Position numbers and translations under genes: made by a program
In this document: positions 53,501 to 64,000 of the stretch, one piece after another
Layout of the letters: each line of letters starts with the position of its first letter
Numbering within the stretch: position 1 is the stretch's first letter
Notes under the pieces: model-generated
Told to the model about the DNA's origin: nothing
Seen by the model: only the letters and a program-made list of their open reading frames with translations
Databases searched by the model: none
Source of the DNA: Cylicocyclus nassatus
Lineage: Eukaryota; Nematoda; Chromadorea; Rhabditida; Strongylidae
Assembly: GCA_958299035.1 (NCBI GenBank)
Contig: CATQJL010000112.1
Span: 13,492,880 to 13,556,879, forward strand
Direction: 5' to 3'
Length of the DNA: 64,000 bases

Positions 53501-55692
53501 TTTGACTTATTCTAAGCCTAATAGACAGTTTCCACAAAGAATCCTAATAGGCTGAGCCTTCATATTGTTTTTGAAGGTTTAATTTCTTTCACAAGGAATC
53601 AGTGTGCACTCAGAAAATTTCCGGACAGCGCTGTAAAAAGCGGTCATTATCGAATTCTTCGCATTTTTCTCATATATGGGTTTGGTTATGCCATTTGTGA
53701 GATTCCAAACATTCAGACTCTCAGAGTATGCTTCATAAAGCAAGATTATCCATTTATTTTGAGGAAGTGTAGGCTGAACTCTTAGTCTTCCGTTGCTATG
53801 GAATGTGTGGTTCCAAAAAATTCACTTATTCTTATGACGCACATATAATAGATGATTTATTACCTTTCAACATTTCTGACGCCTGTCAATTTCGCAGTTT
53901 TCATTTTCAGAAAAATACTCTTAAAGTTACCGTATAGCTTTTGTTTGACAACAGAGATTCTCTTCGAGGACAAACAATTTTTTATTGTCAGTTCTCAGCT
54001 TTAAGCCATTAAAGAGGATTGTAAACCATTTTCTTTGCTTATCGGTCCCGGAAACGACCGCAGCCGGTGACCTTTGTGATTGCGAGATTCGCCCACAAGC
54101 ACATTGTGCGCTATGCTGTTGCGATCGCGGGGCTCCCCGTCCGGCACCTGTCGCTTTTTCTGCTTTTCTTACGGGGTTTCATCACTAGTTGGCCTCTTTT
54201 TTATACTCCACCCTTTTGAGCGGTAATTTTCTGGGAAATTTTCGGAAATTCCAAACAATTTCTGGCAAGAACATCTGCTGCATGGCAGCGGAACAGATGT
54301 GTGAAATTCCTCATTTTTCTTTTAGAGGAACTTTTTTCTCTCGTTGTTGTCACACTGAACAGCTCTTTAGCTGATTCAGACCATGTAAAAGACTTGAATC
54401 AAATGCCAGGTCCAGTTTTGTGGTGTAATGCGAACGAATGTGGGCGCAAAACTCGTCCAACCCTATCTTTATCGAGCAAAACAAGGAATTTCTATTTTCC
54501 ATCTCAATATTTCTATTTTTTAATCGTTTCACGCCAACTGCTGGAAATGTAACATATGTCGAGATGTTACTATTGATAAATGGATGTTCATAATGCACTT
54601 TACACTTCTTTGCACATGATGTTCTCAACATAGTTCGTCAGTCCTTGCCTGCAGAGCGACGTAATTTGCTTGATTTAATTTTCTGCTTGAAGAGCATTGA
54701 CTGCGACGTTCGTCTTCTTTCTTTCCCTCTTTCTGCTAATCTGCACCCTTCTGCCCTCCAATTCCATCCGGTGCTAAAGAGAATTTTATAAAATTTAATT
54801 ACTGTCATCCAAGTGTATAATATTAGGTTTTCTCACAAATGACGTCTTTCTAACCTTTTTTTGAAAAATGATCCTCAAAGAAAAACCATTTTTCCCATAA
54901 TTGCCGTAAAATTAAAACTTCACTCCATTACAGGGACCATCGACTATATAAAGAGCAAAATCCGCGCGATCCTAATACTTTTAAGAGCAAATTAAGCTCT
55001 CTCAAAGAATAGGTTCTAGAAAAATGTCTGGGAATTTTTTTTAACTGGAAAATTTTTCTTAGAATGGCTACGATCCAGCAAAAGCATGCGCTATATATTC
55101 ATAGGTTTGCTGTTTGCAGTAATCTTTATTGCGCGCAAAAAGATGGAAAAGAATTATCTTAATTTGAAACTTGAAAAAAACGTGAATTAATTATAAGACA
55201 AAATATAAGGGTGTGAAGGTGAGGGGAATCTTGACTTATTTTTTGCTATTGTTTAATTCTTAATAACCATACTTTAGCCTTCTGTATTACACTTTTCTTC
55301 ACCTACAATGGTATGAGAACACTTTGAAAAATTAAATGAATCTCAATTAAATTATTAAGTTTAGACTACTTTTGTGAATATTTTTCCGATAATCTTCATT
55401 ATTACTATATGACTATAGTTTGTCAACATGAAACAGCAAATGCTCCTTCCGCTGTCGCGGCGCATTCTGACGCCTCTGAGTCGCAGAGAGAGCACATGGA
55501 ACGAGGAGACGCAGACAGTTTGAAGCGCGCTGCCTGCAGCAAGCGCGCATTTTCGTTGTCTTTATCCTATTACAGCATGAAACTGGAGTAGTATCGTCAT
55601 TTTGTTATTCTTTTCTTGTAAAATGTTCTTTTCACTTGTAGCTAACCTTAAATGGCGTTTATGTTTTCAGACCATGAAAATAATCCATTTCA
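50598..55692. other. Long stretch without recognised gene
   Basis: AT-rich with T-rich runs. A run of 11 G lies at 53039-53049 and a GC-rich patch near 54040-54150. Open frames are short and without domains. An orphan TATTAGGTTTTCTCAC at about 54830 resembles a mariner terminus, but no partner end was found. Confidence 0.4.
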
Positions 55693-55808
55693 TCTAAAAT
55701 ATAGAGAATCGTTACGCCAATTCAAAAACACCAGATAGCGGGAAACGGAGGCAGGTTCCGATGCGAACGCTCTTGTAGTCTAGCACCTCTAGATTACTGG
55801 TTCACTGG
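55693..55808. repeat. Dispersed ~115 bp repeat, copy 2 (diverged)
   Basis: Same order as the copy at 25110: AT-rich start with AATATAGAGAATCGTTA, AGCGGGAAAC, TCTAGCACCT and ATTACTGGTTCACTGG at the end. More diverged than the others, with the central GC-rich part changed. Confidence 0.6.
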
Positions 55809-58800
55809 CTCATTATGAAAGACTTTTTGCTTGACCAAGTCAATAATCTGCAATCTTGTAAGTTTGTTCAAAGCCAACAAAAGTTGTAAATTCCGCGAAT
55901 ACTTGCAGATCTCGTTTTCTTGGAATTACTGCTCTTTCCAGTTCTTTACATGTTTCTTTTTTTCACGTCTTCATCCTCTAGCCGTACTTATGAATTCTTG
56001 CATGTTTTTGTTACGCGTTTCTGCACTTTTATTGCAAACTCCGTGGAAGCCATTCATTTTCCACGTATCCTCAGTAGGATGCCCGCCTTTTGTTCGTTTT
56101 TTTTTTCGTTTCACTACCTTGCATCCGCTGCTGAGATTGATGTTCGAGATTCGCCCGATTAAGAAACGCTCAAAGGAGTTCTTGCGGCCTCTAGCCTATC
56201 CAGTTCGTTTTATCGGATTTATCGACTGCTAAAATGAAGAGTTTTTGTCCCATTTTCTTCGGAAAAGCTTCTTGCTAGTGATGGAGTTTTCTTGATGGGA
56301 TTTTGCGGGAATTTAGAACGGCTTCTCCTAGCTTTCCGAGATAGTCTCGAGGCTCAAGGAGATGTTTGTTTGTCTGCTCTCAGGAGGATTTTTCGTGATT
56401 TTTTGGCTATAGAATTATTCTGAGGAACTATTTCAACTGGTAAAGATGGGGAATAGCTGGGTGTTTCAAAAGTTTCAAATGTGGTTTTAAGATTTGCATG
56501 ATATTTCGCAAGTATTTTGAATATCTAGCCAGCAACATAAGCCGTTCAATTGTTTTCTGTGATTTTCACAAAGAAAATATAAGGTTGTCATTTTCTTCGA
56601 TGTTCTGAAGTTTTCTGCGTGGCCTAATTTTGGTGGGAACTACCTGCGTTTTATTTTTTTTTGTGATTTTCACAAGGAAAATAGAGTGTTGCCACTTTCT
56701 TAAATTTTCTACTGAAGTATCTCTATGTGGCCTAATTTTGGTGGGAACTACCTGCGAATTTTATAAGAATGGGCTATAAATTATGCGGTCAGGATTTTTT
56801 AATAATCGAATAATTTGGAGTCATTTTTTGAGTCCAAAAGTTTCAAACATCAAATTAGTCTTGCAGTAAGTTCTCTTTAGTGCATCGCTGCTTGTTCCCC
56901 CCTTTTTTTATTCAAAAATCAGTATATATTAACGAATGGTAAGAGTGCAATTTCCAGATTATTAGCCACACCTCCTTGGGTAAGTGAGTAGGGAGAGCGC
57001 GGAGGTGGTCGGGTTGCATGAGAGGCGTGCCCGGCTATCACGCCAAACAAAACGTACTCATCAATGAGCGATTAGGTATGAATGCAAGGCAGGGAGTGAG
57101 AGTTTTCTGGGTGCATTTGGGTTCACACTCTGTCGACTGTTGCTCTGACGGTGGTTCTGACGCTGCAGTCGATACTTTTGTTTACGTAGTGGGGCACCTG
57201 GCACTGTGTCAGAAATGGCGCCTGAGATTGTTTACGCGGTTCAGCATCACTATTTTTGGATCCGTTTTGATGCTGCGGTCAATTTGTTTATGCAATGAGA
57301 CACTTGGCACTTCGTCAGGTCGGCGGTTTTGGATGCTTGTGATTTGCAATTGGGACTGTTTATAGAGATAAACAAACGCTTCGAAATGTATTTAATACAG
57401 AATTTCTTCCTCTTACCAGTTGCTGTATTAATCGTGTGATTTGTTAAGAGAGTGCTCTGATTATCGCTGGGATGTACAACACTTTGTTCAAAAAATCCAG
57501 CTTTCGCTACTTTTCGAATTTTTTATCTGAAACTTTTGGGAAAGTTTCAATAACCAGCTAGAGCAAACCTTTTGCCAGCTAAAAAATTTTCCCCCTTTTC
57601 TAAGCTCCTTTCTGGAATTTTGCTAAATAACTTCCCAAAAGTCTCGAGTTTGCAAAACTCGCATAACCTGTTGCAACAAACTCTGCTAGATCTTCGGAAT
57701 AGAGGTCTTAACACATTACTGCTACTGCTAACCTTACAAAGTAATGATGATTTCCGCCTCAAATTGTGAAGATTTCGAAACTTAGGATACCAGTGTGCAC
57801 CAGTGAAATTGGGAAATTGCCGTTTTGTTTTCGCTTGTCTCGTCATGATATGAAAAGACAACTATTAGAAAAAGGAGAACTTACGTGATACTTGAACTGC
57901 TTACCACTTCGTGTTTTACAAGCTTAAAGTACGCCGCGTGAAAATATGTTGCTCTATAAATTTAATTTCAGGAATTCTGAAACACAAGCCTTATGGCTGC
58001 AAAAAATTGGTTCAAATGGCAAAAAGTTGCCTGCTCTCAAACCGTCTCCTAAAGCCTCACATGAAAATTTTGAAAATTAGCGAAAAACATGGTAAAAATC
58101 AAGGGCTGTAAATTCCAACGATTATCTCAGCACTCTCGCAATGAATCACATTGCGGTTACAGCAGCTGGAAGGAGGAAAAAATTCTGTTTGGACACAAGT
58201 TGCAATGTTTATTCTTTATTCTATAATGGATTGGATCTGACAATACTTTCGCAATTTGGCAAAATACTAGAACGAAAACGAGTCATTTTTGCAAAGTTTT
58301 TACAAAGGTTCGTTATTTGCACAAACCTTATACCAACTTTTCAAGACATTGGACTTGAAGGGCTTTTCAAAATGTTTCTAAAAGAGGCGAATTTGTTACA
58401 TAAGCCAGAAATGGTAAGAGTCTAGGGAAGAAAGTAAAATATATTCACAAGGGTCTTTGCATTGTAGATATCCTATTTTGCAGCGATTTCCAAAACATCT
58501 GAAAACCTGGCTCAGAGAACATTTGTGAACGACTTCGGATGATCTTTATGGAATATAAAAGATTTGGTGAAGCTCCAAGCCGACGCTTTTGTTGCAAGAA
58601 AATTCTATCAAACTACTCTAGAAACTCGGTTAAACATTGTCTCTACCCCTGTTGTCTGAACATCGTACACGACTTGATTAAAATTTGCGTTACTGTCATA
58701 GTAGTTCAGGTGCAACTACTACTATTAAAGAAAACTTCCATAAAAGTGGAGGAAAACCAAGTTTCAAGAGCATGCAGAAGTCTTAAAGAGGAACTTTGAG

Positions 58801-59029
58801 AGAGCTTCAATGAAGTGTGAGGGAAAGAGGTGCTTTGCATGGATAGTTATTCTTGGATAGTTGCACAAAATTGTTCACACAAGCAGCCATTTTGTAATCT
58901 TCCAAAGATCTGATACGTTCGTTTTCTTGATGGTGTGAGCGCACAACGACCAAAATGGGAGAATAATTTGTGCTAAAGTTGACACTATGAGAATATCTGT
59001 GCCTTAACCTAGCCTCATATTATCTACCC
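55809..59029. other. No recognised gene; small duplications
   Basis: Contains the tandem duplication at 56559-56756 and a diverged direct repeat of GC-richer sequence near 57145-57330 (shared GCACCTGGCAC/GACACTTGGCAC and CGTCAG/TGTCAG). Open frames at 55831-56232, 57018-57365 and 58141-58425 have no recognisable content. Confidence 0.4.
56559..56756. repeat. Tandem duplication, ~90-95 bp units
   Basis: Units 56559-56648 and 56662-56756 both start TGTGATTTTCACAA and end with GTGGCCTAATTTTGGTGGGA then ACTACCTGCG. The ends are nearly identical and the middles diverged. Each unit starts with a short palindrome. Confidence 0.75.
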
Positions 59030-61460
59030 TATTTACTGCTACCGATACGAAGGGACACCTAGGCATTACAAATTATGTGCTTCTCCACTTGCTAGCGATC
59101 CATAGGGTCACTCAGGCTACAAATTATCTACTCTACCCGCTTGCTAGCTATCAGTAGTGTCACCTGGGTGCTACACAATATCTGCCCCATGCTAGCGATC
59201 CGTAGGGTCACTGGGCACCAAAAGTTGTCTGCTCCCACTTGCTAGCGATCCGTAGGGTCATTCAGGCTACAAATTATCTGCCCTACGTTCCTGCTAGCTA
59301 TATGTAAGGAATCTAGGCGCTCCAAAATAACCGCTCCTACTTGCTAGCGATCCGTAGGGTCACTGGGCACCAAAAGTTATCTGCTCTCACTTGCTAGCGA
59401 CCCGTAGGGTCACTCAGGCTACAAATTATCTATCCTATCTGCTTGCTAGCTATCAGTAGTATCACCTGGGTGCTACACAATATCTTCCCCATGCTAACGA
59501 TCCGTAGGGTCACTCAGGCTACAAATTATCTACCCTACCCTCTTGCTAGCTATATGTAAGGAATCTAGGCGCTCCAAAATAACTGCTCTCACTTGCTAAC
59601 GATCCGTAGGGTCACTCAGGCTACAAATTATCTACCCTATCCGTTTGCTAGCTATCAGTAGTGTCACCTGGGTGCTACACAATATCTGCCCCATGCTAGC
59701 GATCCGTAGGGTCACTGGGCACCAAAAGTTATCTGCTCCCACTTGCTAGCGATCCGTAGGGTCACTCAGGCCACAAATTATCTACCCTATCCGCTTGCTA
59801 GCTATCAGTAGTATCACCTGGGTGCTACACAATATCTGTCCCATGCTAGCGATCCGTAGGGTCACTGGGCACCAAAAGTTGTCTGCTCCCACTTGCTAGC
59901 GATCCGTAGGGTCACTCAGGCTACAAACTATCTACCCTACCCTCTTGCTAGCTATATGTAAGGAATCTAGGCGCTCCAAAATAACTGCTCTCACTTGCTA
60001 ACGATCCGTAGGGTCACTCAGGCTACCAATTATCTACCCTATCCGCTTGCTAGCTATCAGTAGTATCACCTGGGTGCTACACAATATCTGCCCCATGCTA
60101 ACGATCCGTAGGGTCACTCAGGCTACAAATTATCTACCCTACCCTCTTGCTAGCTATATGTAAGGAATCTAGGCGCCTTAAAATAACTGCTCTCACTTGC
60201 TAACGATCCGTAGGGTCACTCAGGCTACAAATTATCTACCCTATCCGTTTGCTAGCTATCAGTAGTGTCACCTGGGTGCTACACAATATCTGCCCCATGC
60301 TAGCGATCCGTAGGGTCACTGGGCACCAAAAGTTATCTGCTCCCACTTGCTAGCGATCCGTAGGGTCACTCAGGCCACAAATTATCTACCCTATCCGCTT
60401 GCTAGCTATCAGTAGTATCACCTGGGTGCTACACAATATCTGCCCCATGCTAACGATCCGTAGGGTCACTCAGGCTACAAATTATCTACCCTACCCTCTT
60501 GCTAGCTATATGTAAGGAATCTAGGCGCTCCAAAATAACTGCTCTCACTTGCTAACGATCCGTAGGGTCACTCAGGCTACAAATTATCTGCCCTATCCGC
60601 TTGCTAGCTATCAGTAGTATCACCTGGGTGCTACACAATATCTGCCCCATGCTAACGATCCGTAGGGTCACTCAGGCTACAAATTATCTACCCTACCCTT
60701 TTGCTAGCTGTATGTAAGGAATCTAGGCGCTCCAAAATAACTGCTCTCACTTGCTAGCGATCCGTAGGGTCACTCAGGCCACAAATTATCTACCCTATCC
60801 GCTTGCTAGCTATGAGTAGTGTCACCTGGGTGCTACACTATATCTGCCCCATGCTAGCGATCCGTAGGGTCACTGGGCACCAAAAGTTATCTGCTCCCAC
60901 TTGCTAGCGATCCGTAGGGTCACTCAAGCCACAAATTATCTGCCCTATCCGCTTGCTAGCTATCAGTAGTATCACCTGGATGCTACACAATATCCCATAC
61001 TAGGGATCGTAGGGTCACTGGGCACCAAAAATTATATGCCCACACTGCTAGAGATCCGGAGGTCCCTGAGTGCTACAAAATATCGGCTTTCACTTGCTAG
61101 CAATACGTAGGGACACTGGATACCACAAATTATCTGCCCTACCCACCTGCTAGCGACATGTAAGGAATCTGGGCACTACAAATTATTTGCTCCAATTTGA
61201 TGGTGACCCTTAAGGAATCTAGGCACTACATATCATCTACTTTACCCACCTGCTAACGACCCTTAGGGTCACGGGCGCTACAAATTATCTGCCCCCACTT
61301 GCTGGCGGCCCGTAGAGTTACACAAGCTACAAATTATCTGCCCTACCCACCTGCTAGCGACATGTAAGGAAACTGGGCACAACAAATTATTTGCCCTTCT
61401 TAGTGGCGACCTGTAGGGTCACCTAGGTGCTAGAACTTGCCATACTCACTTGCTAGCGAC
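59030..61460. repeat. Satellite array, ~50 bp monomers in higher-order units
   Basis: About 2.4 kb of tandem repeats. The basic unit is 49-52 bp and most start (C)TTGCTAGC. Four monomer types recur: type A with GATCCGTAGGGTCACTCAGG and ACAAATTATCTACCCT; type B with TATCAGTAGT(A/G)TCACCTGGG; type C starting ATGCTAGCGATCC and containing ACTGGGCACCAAAAGTT; type D with TATATGTAAGGAATCTAGG. They follow each other in repeated orders (for example A-B-C and A-D), so this is a higher-order repeat. Central copies are nearly identical, while both edges are degenerate, as expected from unequal exchange. A lone unit sits at 63187-63212 beyond the Tc1-like element. No coding and no CRISPR-type spacer structure. 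Confidence 0.92.
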
Positions 61461-61683
61461 CCATAGGGTGGCTATCTGCAGAGAAAGCATGGTAATTGAA
61501 AAATTTTCCCATGATCTCGCATGATTGTGGCAGAGCTTCCAAAATGGTAGGGCTTTCTGAATGATTTGTGAAGTTTATCTCTACTCGAGTAGTTCCCCTT
61601 TTTAAAATGTTTTTTACAAATATATTTTCAGAAAAGAAGCAATGTGTGTGTAGAAATAATTGTAATCACTAATAAACCTGATA
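61461..61683. other. Spacer between satellite and Tc1-like element
   Basis: AT-rich sequence with no repeat units or gene. Confidence 0.6.
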
Positions 61684-63167
61684 CAGTGCCGGACAAAATC
61701 ATAGGTCCACTTCAAAAAATGCCATAACTCACTTTGTTCTCAATAAAATATTCTAAAATTTGGTACAATCGTGTGTTTACCAGCTTAATATCAGTCATCA
61801 AACGGTCTCGTTTTCGTATGGTTATTCAAGAAAAAAGTCAAAATTTTTGAAAAAAAGCAGGCTTGAAGGCTGGTCAAAATTACAAGTCCATCTGAAGTTT
61901 TTACTGATTGAAACACTTCTTAGCTTCCGAATTTTTAGGTGCGTGCACATTCAAAAGCGTTGAACAGTTGCCTTAGTCAAGCTGTGGCACAGCTCCAAAA
62001 GGACTGATTATCTCCTTTTTTGCCTTGAAATTGCTTTCACACGTATTTTGCTTTAGAAATCTGCGTTGAGTAAGAAATTCTGCAGTTTCTCAGCTGGATC
62101 GGAAGCGACGGGTTTCATCTCCCTTCTAGATGCTTTTCGACGTGATCACTAAGGAAAAAATCTGACTTTTTGCTGCTGAATCAAATCCGACATCGACTTA
62201 ATCGGGAGCCTAAGCCTCAGTTTCTGCCCTAAAACCCTTTATGCATTATCATTATAACCTCACAATATTGTAAAAGCATTTTTTACACAAAAGAAAAGTG
62301 TACGCCATACTCACAATTTATCACAAACCTCCCCTTCGTTTCTTTTTCGGAACTCGAGTTGTGCAGCGTAATGATGGTGTTACTCACTTTCAAAATAGCT
62401 TGCCAAGTGCTACCTCACTTAGATTTTTGACAGTGATTTATTTACTGGATAGCGGATACAGCTTGTATTGTACGTTAGCACAAGATTCTCCTGAAAAATT
62501 TGATCGAAGCCACAATTGGCTTTGGTGCTTCTCGCATCCAGTTTCTGTAGGGTGATTTTAGTAACTATGCTTGAGTGCTAGGATCTCTACAAAGTTGTAA
62601 CCATGAAATACGGACTCCTCTTCGTAGAAACAATGCCTTTACTTTAGTTAATGCTTCTGAGGACATCTTAAATGAAGTTTGAAGGCAGAAATTTGAGCTC
62701 AGGATTGCAGTAATGTCGATGTCGGATTAGTGTCGGTAGTAAAATGTCAGACTTTTCCTCAATGCTCAGGTCAAAAAGCATCCAGAAGGTGGACGAAACC
62801 TCGTCGCTTCCAATCCAGTTGAGAAACTGCAGAATTACGCAGGTTTTTAGAGCGATGTGAAAGCGTTTTCAGGGCAAAAAAAGCAGATAATCAGTCCTTT
62901 TGGAGGTATGACACAACTTGACTAAAGCAAATGTCCAACACTTTTGAATGTGTACATACCTAAAAAAAGTTCGAAAGCTAAAAAGTGCTTTAATCAGTAA
63001 AAACTCCAGGTGGACTTACAGTTCAGCTTTTTTCAAATTTTTGATTTTTTCTTGAGTAACCATACGAAAACGAGACCCGTTTTGATGACTGATAGTAGGC
63101 TGGTAAATATTGACAACAGAGTGAGTTATGGCATTTTAGTGTGGACCTATAATTTTGTCCGGCACTG
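61684..63167. mobile_element. Tc1-like element with very long inverted repeats
   Basis: Ends CAGTGCCGGACAAAATCATA (left) and the complement at the right (…ATTTTGTCCGGCACTG), flanked by TA at 61682-61683 and 63168-63169. The inverted similarity continues inward, with mismatches and small gaps, to about 62235 on the left and 62670 on the right, so each arm is about 500-550 bp and the unique centre about 430 bp. Frames inside are short; no Tc1 transposase blocks (DDE region) recognised. A foldback-type, non-autonomous Tc1 relative of 1484 bp. Confidence 0.85.
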
Positions 63168-63186
63168 TATTATAGTTGCTCCGACC

Positions 63187-63212
63187 CACTTGCTAGCGAC
63201 CCGTAGGGTCGC
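63187..63212. repeat. Isolated satellite monomer fragment
   Basis: ACTTGCTAGCGACCCGTAGG followed by GTCGC, matching the satellite monomer. It lies 20 bp after the Tc1-like element, so the array may once have continued across the insertion site. Confidence 0.8.
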
Positions 63213-63214
63213 TA

Positions 63215-63439
63215 GTCTTATATATAAAGAATCGTTAACTCAATTGAAAAATCTTCAAATAGCGGGAAACCGCGGCGGGTCCTGAAGCGCGGATGCAATC
63301 TAGCGCCTTCAATTACTGTTTCACTAGTCTAATATATAAATCGTTAGCTCAATTTAAAAATCTTCCAATAGCGGGAAACAGCGGTGCGGTCCCGAAGCGC
63401 GCGAGTGCAATCTAGCACCTTTAATTACTGGTCTGCTAA
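63215..63439. repeat. Dispersed ~115 bp repeat, copies 3 and 4 in tandem
   Basis: Two head-to-tail copies (63215-63328, 63328-63439) of the family at 25110. Each has an AT-rich TATATAAA…ATCGTTA start, AGCGGGAAAC, a GGTCC…GAAGCGCG block, GCAATCTAGC(A/G)CCTT and an ATTACTG end. The first ends CACTAGT and is followed at once by CTAATATATAAA of the second. Confidence 0.85.
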
Positions 63440-64000
63440 TTTGAGAAAAATATCGTGGAAGTAAATCAAAATTCTCATGATAGTGCCAATGCTCCGCTCT
63501 TTCATCTAGTAAACTTTTACGCTTTTTTCCTCTCCCTCTCCCTCTCTGAGAATTTTGTAGAACTACCATTGTCTGCCACGTCTCTTTTTTTCCCCGAAAA
63601 TTTCGCAGAATCCTGCCGACGTACATAATTTATCCTCGGATTTGTACTTTTTCCATTCACACCAGGCCAAACTCGTCGCTGCTACCACACATTTGAAGTG
63701 GATGTTTGCACTCAATGCGCTTTTTTTGCGGTCTTCGGCATGGCTGGGCGCCCTGTTCGATACATCACCGCTTTTTTTTGCCATATAGTACGACGGCGAC
63801 AAAGCTTTTATTCTTTTCAGGGTCATGATTTTGATATTTTTTCCTGGCAGTTCTAGAAGAATACGAGAATGAGAAGTGCTTGTGAAACCACAGATTTTTG
63901 TCATCGATCGTCTATTTTCTTCTTTCTTTCAATGAAATGAATGCCAAAGAAATATTTCTTGTATTGAAAAATTTATGGAGAAATAATGAAAGAAAATCCA
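63440..64000. other. Window end, no recognised gene
   Basis: A minus-strand open frame of 113 codons (63563-63904) has basic composition and no recognisable domain. It may be part of a gene continuing outside the window, but there is no evidence for that. Confidence 0.35.

Noticed and set aside
54829..55190. Possible mariner-like element starting TATTAGGTTTTCTCAC
   Set aside because: No matching inverted end was found within a reasonable distance, so the boundary cannot be supported.
59030..61460. CRISPR-like appearance of regularly spaced repeats
   Set aside because: The whole unit is repeated, including the would-be spacers, and the genome is eukaryotic; this is a satellite.

Overview
This is a eukaryotic window, most likely a nematode chromosome. 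The protein-coding genes are cut into many short exons with GT-AG introns, many of them 45-70 bp. Acceptors are of the TTTCAG/TTTTAG type, and candidate spliced-leader acceptors lie just before several start codons. Protein resemblance (patched-related family, Mextli, AARS) and the repeat content suggest a clade V (rhabditid/strongylid) worm. Species cannot be named from the sequence alone.

Genes: (1) 301-1153 (+), mitochondrial ribosomal protein S23, 4 exons, 134 aa. (2) 1366-6084 (+), cytosolic alanyl-tRNA synthetase, 23 exons, 968 aa, close behind gene 1 and possibly in an operon with it. (3) 12396-22425 (+), a Mextli-type eIF4E-binding protein with MIF4G-like region, KH domain and C-terminal YxxxxLL motif, 12 exons, 465 aa, first intron 6.2 kb. 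(4) 25899-23089 (-), CIAO1, the WD40 protein of cytosolic iron-sulfur cluster assembly, 10 exons, 342 aa, tail-to-tail with gene 3. (5) 29129-37505 (+), a patched-related (PTR, sterol-sensing-domain) membrane protein, at least 19 exons. All five models were built by hand; reading phase closes at every junction except one place in the PTR gene. Genes 1-4 are housekeeping or translation/Fe-S functions; PTR proteins act in membrane or lipid traffic.

The PTR gene carries the most striking anomaly. An exon and its flanking intron (34667-35016) are repeated as a near-perfect inverted copy (35152-35500), and between the arms sits a 25-base stretch (35126-35150) identical, as I recall it, to the common SMART cDNA/amplification primer. 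This is almost certainly a library or assembly artefact, and it lies where PTR family proteins should have further extracellular-loop exons.

From 37.5 kb to the end I find no confidently recognisable gene. This 26 kb is repeat-rich: a mariner-like element with TA duplication (37815-38729), several foldback/hairpin elements, a TTA-flanked PIF/Harbinger-like element (49680-50594), a roughly 2.4 kb satellite of about 50 bp monomers arranged as a higher-order repeat (59030-61460), a Tc1-like element with very long inverted repeats (61684-63167), and copies of a dispersed repeat of about 115 bp (also found in CIAO1 intron 4). Two further mariner-like miniature elements lie at 8162-9042 and 21498-21921. 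I found no convincing new biological system; the best leads are the adapter-bearing palindrome, the satellite/Tc1-like neighbourhood and a recurring GTGTGCAATTGCACAC palindrome.
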